A stretch of DNA of 17,267 nucleotides from Auxenochlorella pyrenoidosa (taxonomy: Eukaryota; Chlorophyta; Trebouxiophyceae; Chlorellales; Chlorellaceae): assembly GCA_001430745.1 (NCBI GenBank), contig KQ481938.1, positions 1,693,448 through 1,710,714 on the forward strand, read 5' to 3'. Made by a program: the position numbers and the translations under genes. The notes beneath the pieces were generated by a model. The model made no database searches and was not told the DNA's origin. It was given only the letters and a program-made list of their open reading frames with translations. This document shows, in pieces, positions 9,201 through 17,267 of the stretch (positions are counted from its first letter, which is position 1; the number at the start of each line of letters is the position of its first letter).

Positions 9201-11661
9201 ACCACCGGCGAGCCCTCAAAGAACAGCTGGTCCCACACTGCAGGCATCGCAGGTGCATGTCGGGAGTGAGGGAGCACTGCGCAGAGAGGTGAAAGGCGGG
9301 CGAGGCCAGCTGCGTGTGGGCATTCCATCGGCAGCGGCTGCCTGCTGTTGCACCTCGCAGCGTGGAGTCCAGCGGCAGCGAGTTGAGGAAAGCGCAGAGG
9401 AACCAGTGCCTGCAAGGAGGCAAGCGCGGGGGCAAGGGCAGTGAGAAGGTAATGTTGCAATGTGTTTGCCGAGGAGAGCGAATGTGCGTTGTCCAGGGGT
9501 GAGCGCAGGCGCGTGGGCCCCGCATGGCCCCCCTCCCCCCCAGCCTGCCCACATGGTGACAGAGGCGGCATCCACGTCGAGCTCCTGCAGGTGAGCCCAG
9601 AGCGTCGGGAATCGCCCCTGCAGCAGGTGACCAAAAACCAGCACATCCACCTGCAGGGCAAGCATTGGGACGTCTGGGAGCGGGCCTGGGACCAAAGGTG
9701 GCAGTGCACAAGGTTACATTGAGAACTAGGGGAGCAGCTGGCCGTGCGCAAGGCAGCAGCCAGCCGGCTTGCCTTCTCGCCACCCTTGGGCGCACCTGCA
9801 CCGACACCATGCGTTCATCAAAGTACGAAGAACCCAGGATGTCCTCAATCAGGGCACAGAGGCACCAGAACGCATCCTGCAGTGTGCACTGGGCATTGGT
9901 TAGCCGCAGACACGGACTGGGCATGCAGGGCATGTCTGTGCCAGAGAGGTGGTGGGCGGGACCCGTTTTTCTCGCACGCTCGCGGCATCCCAGGTGGACT
10001 GCATTCCTGTGCAGCGCTGCTCACCTCCTCCGACATGAAGAGCAGGAACGTGGCTCCCAGGAAGTTCAGACCCTGTAAGCGGGGCCAGGCACAGAGGTGA
10101 CAACGGCCGGCTGCGGACAAGACCGTCTGCGCAGCAGAGCAGCCATGGCGGAAGACTTGCCCTGTCTAGAGAAAAGGCTGCCAGCTGCGCTGCTGCAAGC
10201 CAGGCTGCTGACCTGGCAGTAGCCCACAGCCGGGTTGCGGTGCGCGTAGGCAGACAGGATGCGCCGCAGCGTGCCGCGCCCATTGGCATCCATGGAGGGG
10301 TGGTCCGGGAAGGTGCGGTGCTGCAAGCGGCAGCAGGCCGCGGAGTGAGGAGTGCAGGCGTCGGCTCAAACTGCAGCAGGCAGTGTGGCAGCACGGGGCC
10401 TGGCAGTGCAGCTTCCCGGGCGACATCCACTGCCCTCCCAGCCTTCCAGGAACAGCCCCGGCAAGGGACACCACCCACCAGATCCTTGTCGATCTGCGCG
10501 AGGTAGTCCTGCTGCTGCCAGCGCTGCGCCGCCGCTGCCGCGCCGGCAGTGCTGGGCGGGCCGCAGCTGGGCCCGCCCGACTCACGGCTGCTGTCGCTCA
10601 GCGGCGTCAGCAGCGTGGAGGCCGGGGTCAGTGCAGCTGGCGTGGCCAGCGGCAGCGGCACAGAGCTTGCCACAGCTGCAGCGCCTGCCCCGCTGCTGCG
10701 GTGGCTGGCGGGCTTGATGGGGGTGGCATCCGGCGAGCTATCCTCCTCGTGCAACGGCTCCACGGAGAAGGTGCTGATGCTCTGCGGATACAACAGCGGC
10801 GGGTGGGGCCCTGCTGCCGCCGCCCCGTTGCTGCTGGCATCTGCAACCAGGGTGACGGTGCCTGGTGCTGCGCCGGCGCATAGGCCCTGCTGCTGGTAGC
10901 TTCGCTCGGCCGCCGCCGCCTTGCCGGTGCCCAGCGGCGAGGGCGCGGCGCCGGCCGGGCTGGCGACAGCATGCAGCCGCTGCTCCAGCGTCTGCACCTC
11001 TGCCACCAGGCGCGCATACTCGCCCTCCTGCCGCTTGGTGTCCACATTCAGGAACAGCCGCCAGAAGGTGCCGCGCTTAGCCATGGGCAGGCCCGCCTGC
11101 ACCAGTGAGGACAGGCGCTGCAGCAGGGCGGCCGCCTGTGCCGGAGCTGGCGCTGCAGTGCTGCGGTCGGCGCCCTCCCCGCCACTCCCGCCGTCCTCCA
11201 GGTGCGTCAGCAGGCGGCGCAGCATGCCCGCCTCGTCCTCGCCCGGCAGGCTGCAGGGCAGGGAGGGGAGCAGGCATGTCCACATGAGCAGCTGCAGCTG
11301 CTCGGCCACAGCGGGAAGAAAAGCCAGGGCCTCCTACTGCATGCTCTTTGATCAGGGACAGTGGTTGCAGTTGAAGGCACGGACACGGGGGCAGCACGTG
11401 AGGGGCAGCCCAACAGGAGCGCGCTTGCCTGCTGCAGACACCCTCCACCTCCTCAATGTATTCAGCCCATCTGGCCGACCGCTCCTCCTCCTCTGCCGCA
11501 TAGATGGGCGCAAACCGCTGGTACAGCGAGCGGAACTCTGGCTTCACCAGGAAGCCATACATGTCCCGCAAGGCTGTCGCCTCGGTGGCTGGAGCTGGCA
11601 GCGTCGACAGGGTGCCTGCAGGCGCGTGGGGCGGCGGCGGCTCTGCCGCTGCCGCCGCCAT
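6296..11661 (-). CDS. TBC-domain Rab GTPase-activating protein with C-terminal coiled coil
   Basis: Minus-strand exons 11661-11429, 11250-10479, 10320-10213, 10072-10025, 9876-9796, 9650-9553, 9409-9354, 9237-9158, 8958-8779, 8626-7393, 7238-6898, 6706-6296 give 1213 residues. An in-frame TGA two codons upstream fixes the ATG. The TBC domain runs from about 132 (KRGTFWRLFL) to 550. Both catalytic fingers are present: arginine finger in IDKDLHRTFPDHP (R337) and glutamine finger in VGYCQGLNF (Q371). FEGSPVVLFRVALALVE and CGYAYLQ follow as in plant TBC proteins. TBC proteins speed GTP hydrolysis by Rabs on endomembranes. An Ala/Pro/Ser-rich insert (about 160-318) splits the domain; 553-963 (one 1.2 kb exon) is low complexity with basic and Ser/Pro patches; about 1025-1145 is heptad-like (QLQEEVAVAESRRHEAEQEA). 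The Rab substrate is unknown. The first splice junction is the least certain. Confidence 0.9.
11251..11428 (-). other. Probable GC-AG intron, TBC gene intron 1
   Basis: The donor AGCAG|GCAAGC (consensus GC donor) joined to CTGCAG|CCTG keeps frame in phase 2. GT alternatives in the preceding codons are phase 0 or 1 and need a weaker acceptor inside the exon, so GC is preferred but not proven. Confidence 0.6.
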
Positions 11662-12730
11662 GGCTCACTGCCGTTCCTGGTGCGATAACCTGCGCCTTCA
11701 AGATCGCCGCCAGGCCATGCCCTGCGGCAGCCTGCGCCTTGCAACTCCGAGGCCTCAAAAAGAAACGCCAGGTGCTACGCGGCTGTCGCGCTGCTGGTGT
11801 GGTTTGCTCTCAACATCATCTCGGAAGGCGAGGGATGAGCGCAGGAAGAACCCTGCCGCCGAAAGAAGTGCAGAAGCCGAGAACGCAACTTTCTCGGATG
11901 CAGCGGACCTCTTCAACGGGCAGCTGCAAATGGGAGATCGCTCGCAGATGAGGCGGTTGGAGGCAAGAGGGTCCAAGGCAGATGGCCATTGCATCCCTCG
12001 GCTGTCGCTGCCTGGCACGCCATGGCGGGGCCCTGCAGGGTGCCGCCTGGCGGTGTGCCATTGGTAATGTCAATGATTATACTAGAAAATCCTTTCGCCA
12101 CGGTGCACTGCCTTGAATGTGGGCGAACGTCTGGACAGCCAATGCCTTTGCTTCCGTGCCGTAGATGCTCGATGCGCGCCCGTCCCTTGGCACTGCCGCC
12201 AGTGTTTACCTTCTCACACCCAGCCTTGGTTTTTGGGCTTATAACCTTAAAGAACGATAACCGGTTCCGATGCAGATATTCTCGCACCAGTGCGGAGCCG
12301 GCTGGCATGGAGCGAAGCCAGAGCACCGCGTCCCTGCGTCGCTGCTCCTCCTACCCTGGGGCGGGAATGGTCACACCTAAACTGTAATGAAATGAATGTG
12401 GAGCAACCTCAATGTCATGGCTGACCTTTCTGTTCCTGCCGCCATGCCCCTGGCCATGAATTAGGGTACATCGGCAGCCTCACCACTTTCACAACCGACG
12501 ACGCTGGCAGCAGGCTGGCCCAACCCGCGCAGCGATTTCATCATGCAAACGTTTCGGGTTCTGATCACCCGAGATGCTCATTGAGCCCTGCGGGGAGTCC
12601 AATTGGCGCCTGGAGTTCGAACTCAGCAGGGCCGCAGCACACCCCTGCACAGCGGCACAGCCCAGAGGTCTGTGGATGCTCTGGGCTTCAAACACCGGCT
12701 GCAGTGCAAGGGAGAGCGAACCGGGCAGCC
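11662..12730. promoter_or_regulatory. Divergent intergenic region between the TBC and ISWI genes
   Basis: This 1,069-base stretch separates two start codons and is visibly lower in GC around 12060-12480. It holds CCAAT-type elements (CCAAT 12139-12143, ATTGG 12060-12064, and CCAATTGGCGCC at 12599-12610, which includes an E2F-like TTGGCGCC), CGATAACC at 11683-11690 and 12255-12263, and a TGTAA at 12383-12387. ATG codons upstream of the ISWI start include one at 12574 whose frame overlaps it. No tRNA or protein family was recognised. Promoter function is inferred from position. Confidence 0.55.
12613..12624. repeat. 12-base perfect palindrome GAGTTCGAACTC
   Basis: It lies 106 bases before the ISWI ATG. 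It resembles a tRNA T-loop but has no T-stem, so it is more likely a chance palindrome or a dimeric protein site. Confidence 0.7.
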
Positions 12731-15700
12731 ATGAGCGCCGCGGAGCCACAGCTGAGCGGCGACAGCGGGCCTGCGCCCGATGAGGACTTCCTGGAGGCGG
12801 ACCAGGAAGCCAGCACGGAGGTGGCATCCGAAGCGCCCACCGAGGAGTATGACACCGAGGAGGAGGCGCCTGAAGTGGTGAGAAGGGTTGCTGGCGGGCG
12901 CTCTGTCTTGCTGGGAGCTCCCGGCGCGCCAAACCCCCTGCTTATCACATTCGTGTGATCCCAGATTCAATTTAAGGGACAGGGGGTGCTCCCTCTCCCA
13001 CTCTCCCTGCACTGGCGATCATGTGTCGCTGCCGCGCGCCCTCTTGCGTTCCTGGCGCCCTGCTCGCAGGAGCTGGAGTCTGCTGCGGCGCGCGAGATCG
13101 CGCGCAAGGAGCGGGACCGCCTGAAGCAGCAGGACAAGCTCAGGCGGGAGCAGCTGGAGAAGTTCCGCGCCACGGCAAATATGGACGCTGCCAAGGGCGA
13201 GGTGCGGAGCCTGCGGGCCGTTGCTGCCAGATCTGCCGCGTGTGGCACGCAGACAGGCCGCTGGCAAATTGTGTGGGGAGCTGCTTCAGCATTGCCAGCA
13301 GCAACACAGCGGCACCGCCTGCCGAGGCGCACCGCCACGTCGCCGACCCCCCACCCACCCACCCCCCGCAGGCGGAGCGCGGGCGCAAGCGGCTCAACTT
13401 CCTGCTCAAGCAGGCCGAGGTGTTCCAGCACTTTGCGCCCGCCACGGTGGAGCGGGAGCGCAAGAAGCGGGGCGGGCGGCACGGCACCGGGCGCACCGAG
13501 GAGCAGGAGGATGAGGAGCTGCTGCGGGACGAGGAGGGCGGCGCAGAGCAGGCCGGCCACCGCCTGCAGGTGGGGGGCTGGGTGCGGTGGGGCCGGCTGG
13601 CTGTGTACTCCGTCTGACAAGGGCGAGGGGAATGAAGAAAAGCAGGCAGGGTCAGCAAAGCGGCACCATGCAGCCCACCACCCAGCCTGTTCTGGGGCCT
13701 GCTGTTGCTGCACGGTGGGCGGACGCCTGCAGATGTGCAGCTTGCAGGCTGCTGCTGCCGCAAAGGCGTCGGCTTGCCTGTCTGGCCTACGTTGCATTAT
13801 GCACCTGCTGCCGGGCATGTCAAGCGGACCGGCCCTGCTGCTGGCTGGCCAAATGGGGGCTGCCCAGCGTTGCCTGTGCAGCCAGGCCCTGCGATTGATT
13901 GCGTATGCATTCAGCTCGGGGGAGCTCGCTCCTCCCAACATTTTGTCCCCCTGTACCGCAGGCGACCCAGGCGCGGCTGTGGGCCGTCAGCCTGCGCAGT
14001 TTCCCAGCTGCGCTGTGCAGGGGAGGTTTACAGAGCACCGCCCGCCTCCCTGTGCGCGCCACCCCCCGCAGGTCCAGCCCAGCGTGATCACGGGCGGCAA
14101 GCTGCGTGAGTACCAGATGCAGGGCCTGAACTGGCTGATCCACCTGTACGACAACGGCATCAACGGCATCCTGGCAGACGAGATGGTGCGCCCGCCTGCA
14201 GCTCGGGCGCTGCAGCCCGCGTGCTGGGCCCAGGGCCGTGCCCACCAGGCCCCACCTGCTGCCCCTGGCGGCTGCCACATCTTGGTGGCGGCTGGGCGCA
14301 GAGCCTGCTGGGGCACTGGGCGCGCCAGGTCCAGCGGCGCACAGACGTCGATGGGAGTAAGGCCTCCCACCTGCCCCCCCTCCTGGCCTTCCCCCCCCGC
14401 ACGCGCGCAGGGCCTGGGCAAGACGCTGCAGACCATCTCTCTGCTGGGCTACCTGCGCGAGTTCCGCGGCATCACCGGCCCCCACATGGTGATCGTGCCC
14501 AAGTCCACGCTGCACAACTGGCTGAACGAGTTCCGCCGCTGGTGCCCCGTCATCAAGGCCGTCAAGTTCCACGGCAACCGGGAGGAGCGGGTGCGGCGCC
14601 GGGGGGCCCCGGGGCGAACCCATGGGCACCAAGGTCTCGACCGGGCTTGCCTTGTGTGCTTGGTGACGACCGCTTGTGCCTTGATGGCGCAGTGGGCAGC
14701 AAGCTGCATGTGGCGAGCCCAAGGCGCAGGCATGGGGCCTTCCGCTTCATGCGTAGCCCCCGCGCCTGTGCGCTGCTTCCCGCCCGCCGCCCGCAGGAGA
14801 GGCAGAAGGACGAGCTGTGCGCGCCCGGCAAGTTTGACGTGGTGGTGACGTCGTACGAGATGGTGATCAAGGTGCGCTGCGCGTGCTGTGCGCGCCGGCT
14901 GGACCGCCTGCCTGCGCGTGCGTGGAGCCGAGGGGCTGCTTTCGTGCTTCTCATCACAAGCTGCACGCCCCTGATGCTTGCTGGCTACTGGCGCTGTAAG
15001 GCTGCGCACCCTGCCTGCAATTTGCCCCCCACCGTACCTGTGCTCGCGCGCTGCCCCCCTGCAGGAGAAGAACCACTGGCGCAAGTTCCACTGGCGCTAC
15101 ATCATCATCGACGAGGCGCACCGCATCAAGAACGAGAACTCCCGCCTCTCGCAGGTGGGGGCAGGGGTGGGCGGGGCTGCCAGGAGCTGGCCGCATGCAC
15201 CACGTGCTCTGCAGCCAGCCCAGGCCTGCATGGTTGCACCACGCAATGCGCACAGCCAGCTCGTTCTGAACTGATTCCAGTTTAGAGCATCCCGGAGCAG
15301 CCTCGCTGATGAGCGCCCCGTTGACCTCCGCCCGCACTCACGCCCGCAGGTGGTGCGCATGCTGAAGACCAACTACCGCATGCTCATCACCGGCACGCCG
15401 CTGCAGGTGCGTTGCGTTGTTGCCTCCTCCCCTCCCTGCAGTGGTGCCGCTGCATTAGCTGTGTCGCCCTTGTGGCACGCCTGCACACCGCTTCTGGCGC
15501 GAAGGGACTCGCTGCCAGAGGCTCCACTGGTTGTTGGCAGCCCCTGCAACCAACATGATTTCCCGCCGATCAGAGTAGGCACTTGGTTGCCTCTTTTCTG
15601 TTTCAGAATTGCTCACCTCCGCCCCAACCCCTCCCCCTCTGCAGAACAACCTGCACGAGCTGTGGGCGCTGCTCAACTTCCTGCTGCCCGAGGTCTTCTC

Positions 15701-16359
15701 CTCGGGTGCGTGACCGGGGAGCCCCTCAGGTGGCAGGCACGCCTCTCCATCAGCTGCGGGCCATTGCCCTTCCACCCCATGTTTGTGCCCTGCCGCTCTG
15801 TCGCCGCCCGACCGTGTCCATGCTGTTCACGGCCACACCCCTTGCAGCCGAGAAGTTTGACGAGTGGTTCCAGATGGGCGAGAACAAGGAGGGCGAGGCC
15901 GAGGTGGTTCAGCAGCTGCACAAGGCAAGGGGGCCGCACAGGGCTGCCACGGGTGGTGGCACGCAGGTGCAAATACCGTCGCTTGGTGTACAGCCGACCC
16001 CTGGTGCTCCGAGCGGCACAGCGGGCTGCTCATGACCAGCCCCCGCCGTGCATGGCTGCCGACCTCGTGCGCTGCGCTACACCATCAATCCCTGCACCCG
16101 CCTGCCCGCAGGTGCTGCGCCCCTTCCTGCTGCGCCGCCTGAAGAGCGACGTGGAGAAGAGCCTGCCGCCCAAGAAGGAGACCATCCTGAAGATTGGCAT
16201 GAGCGAGATGCAGGTGGGCTGCGGGCGCCCGGCCTGCCCGTCCCGGCCTGCCCGTAAGCGGCGGGCGCTGCCAAGCAGAGCTGCCGCGGCGTGCTGCTGG
16301 TGGGCAAGCAGCTCACTCGCACCTCCCACGGTTCCCGTAGACTTTCCCACCACTCCTAC

Positions 16360-16393
<34 letters not shown>

Positions 16394-17091
16394 CTTCTGC
16401 AGCGCAAGTACTATGCCGCGCTGCTGCAGAAGGACATGGACGCTGTGACGGGCGGCGCCGACCGCTCCCGCCTGCTCAACATTGTCATGCAGCTGCGCAA
16501 GTGCTGCAACCACCCGTGAGCGCCGACAGGGGGGGCCAGCGCCGTCGGCCAGCCCTTGGACTGGCGGGCAGTCAACGCCCGAGGAAGAAAGATGCAGCAG
16601 CGTGGGCAGGGGCACCCGCGCTGGCTTTGAGGGGGCAGAGCCACTGTTGGGCCACCAGCGCTCCCCCGGGCAAAACCTGGCACCTCGTTTTTGACAAGCC
16701 TGCCTGGCTGCCCGTCCAACGCCGCCCACGCCCCTCCCTGCTCCGTGCCCCCCCTGCAGCTACCTGTTCCAGGGCGCGGAGCCCGGCCCGCCGTACATCA
16801 CGGGCGACCACCTGGTGGAGAATGCGGGTGGGTGGGGTGGGTGGAGGGCAGCACGGGGCGCTTGGGTGCAGTGATGCACGCGGGGTTAGGGCGCAGCTGG
16901 AGGCGCCGGCCAACCTGCCCTGGCCCAGCCCGTGCAACGCGCCATGGTGATGCATGCGCGCTCCCCCGCTGAACACCCCCGCTGCCCTTTCTCCCCGTCT
17001 GCCTCCCCCACCTGCAGGTAAGATGGTGCTGCTGGACAAGCTGCTGCCCAAGCTGCAGAGCCGCGGCTCCCGCGTGCTCATCTTCTCGCAG
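12731..17091 (+). CDS. ISWI-type SNF2 chromatin-remodelling ATPase (SMARCA5/CHR11-like), N-terminal part
   Basis: Exons 12731-12877, 13070-13201, 13372-13569, 14072-14185, 14411-14590, 14797-14871, 15065-15154, 15350-15406, 15645-15705, 15848-15924, 16112-16213, 16403-16515, 16760-16827, 17018-17091 encode the first 496 residues; the rest lies to the right. The protein slides nucleosomes using ATP, in the nucleus. Order: acidic N-terminus (17-49), basic helix (50-93), AutoN-like [12 protein letters not shown] plus acidic stretch (124-148), [15 protein letters not shown], Walker A DEMGLGKT (K201), [23 protein letters not shown] box [12 protein letters not shown] (298-301), [55 protein letters not shown], and the C-lobe start [16 protein letters not shown] and the LPPKKE segment mark ISWI rather than Snf2 or CHD. 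HAND-SANT-SLIDE is not in the window. Confidence 0.95.
13570..14071 (+). other. 502-base ISWI intron 3
   Basis: Donor CTGCAG|GTGGGG and acceptor CCGCAG|GTC join [13 protein letters not shown], matching the family. Nothing gene-like was recognised inside. Confidence 0.85.
15925..16111 (+). other. GC-AG intron, ISWI intron 10
   Basis: Donor CACAAG|GCAAGG and acceptor CCCGCAG|GTG join QQLHK to VLRPFLLRR in phase 0, as in ISWI proteins generally. The next GT sites downstream are in the wrong phase. Confidence 0.9.
16363..16390 (+). repeat. 28-base C homopolymer at a 3' splice site
   Basis: The run ends 12 bases before the CTGCAG acceptor at 16402 and forms most of the polypyrimidine tract of ISWI intron 11 (16214-16402). 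It can form an i-motif, and its complement a G-quadruplex. Confidence 0.9.
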
Positions 17092-17267
17092 GCAAGCGCG
17101 GGTCGAGGCTGCGGGGGCAGGGCGGCTGCCGTCAGCCACTTTGCACGGCCCAGAGATGCATGCCCAGTCCACAGCTTGCTGCACACAATGGTGGCTGGCC
17201 ACACCCCAGGCTGGGTCAGCATTTCGCCCGTCCGCCCTGCTACTCTCTGGACCCGATCTCAACCCGG
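17092..17267 (+). other. Start of ISWI intron 14 with a GC donor
   Basis: TCGCAG|GCAAGC follows RVLIFSQ, where ISWI proteins continue with an MTRLLDI-like stretch that is not present in the remaining 176 bases. The intron therefore runs past the window; only the donor is seen. Confidence 0.8.

Noticed and set aside
11913..12326. 137-codon minus-strand frame in the TBC/ISWI spacer
   Set aside because: Composition unlike the genes around it, overlaps the frame on the other strand, and no family resemblance.
11989..12387. A 132-codon + strand frame with a C-x2-C, 12 residues, C-x2-C pattern, ending at a TGTAA (12383-12387)
   Set aside because: Lower GC than real genes here, no recognisable family, no third ligand pair typical of MYND or RING fingers, and the stop overlaps the putative poly(A) signal. 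Kept as intergenic.
12598..12640. tRNA-like T-loop sequence GAGTTCGAACTC
   Set aside because: No five-pair T stem, no acceptor stem or anticodon arm around it.
1..17267. CRISPR arrays, insertion sequences, phage or defence genes
   Set aside because: The window is intron-rich nuclear DNA with housekeeping genes; no direct-repeat arrays, transposase motifs or terminal inverted repeats were seen.

Overview
This window reads as nuclear DNA of a GC-rich green alga. The genes are dense and split by many short introns (mostly 100-260 bases, nearly all ending in GCAG), coding third positions are rich in G/C, and TGTAA poly(A) signals of the chlorophyte kind follow two genes. The proteins look most like plant and algal family members. 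A trebouxiophyte of the Chlorella/Micractinium type is my best guess, but that is inference. I see no prokaryotic, viral or transposon gene.

Layout. (1) 50-2909, + strand: C-terminal part of a DBP2/DDX5-type DEAD-box RNA helicase ending in an RGG/Gly-rich tail; its start lies left of the window. (2) 3307-4855, - strand: a four-exon, 360-residue MTHFR/MetF-like TIM-barrel protein with an unusual folate-site region. (3) 5103-5957, + strand: mitochondrial ribosomal protein bL27, divergent from gene 2. (4) 6296-11661, - strand: a 12-exon, 1213-residue TBC-domain RabGAP with a coiled-coil tail. (5) 12731-17091 and beyond, + strand: an ISWI-type SNF2 chromatin remodeller, running off the right edge inside the helicase C-lobe. 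Genes 1/2 and 3/4 are convergent; genes 2/3 and 4/5 are divergent. The five functions (RNA remodelling, one-carbon-type enzyme, mitoribosome, vesicle traffic, chromatin) do not form an obvious pathway; this looks like ordinary housekeeping gene neighbourhood.

I did not find a new multi-gene system. The observations most worth a second look are: an unusually high share of GC-AG introns (5 of 35 donors in my models); an intron in the MTHFR-like gene that is in frame, stop-free, has a GC donor and carries a GGGGC-type quadruplex repeat; a degenerate copy of the TBC gene's last-exon coiled coil lying in the spacer between genes 1 and 2; and a 28-base C homopolymer beside an ISWI 3' splice site. 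All exon models were assembled by hand from splice signals, reading frame and family conservation; every total is an exact multiple of three.
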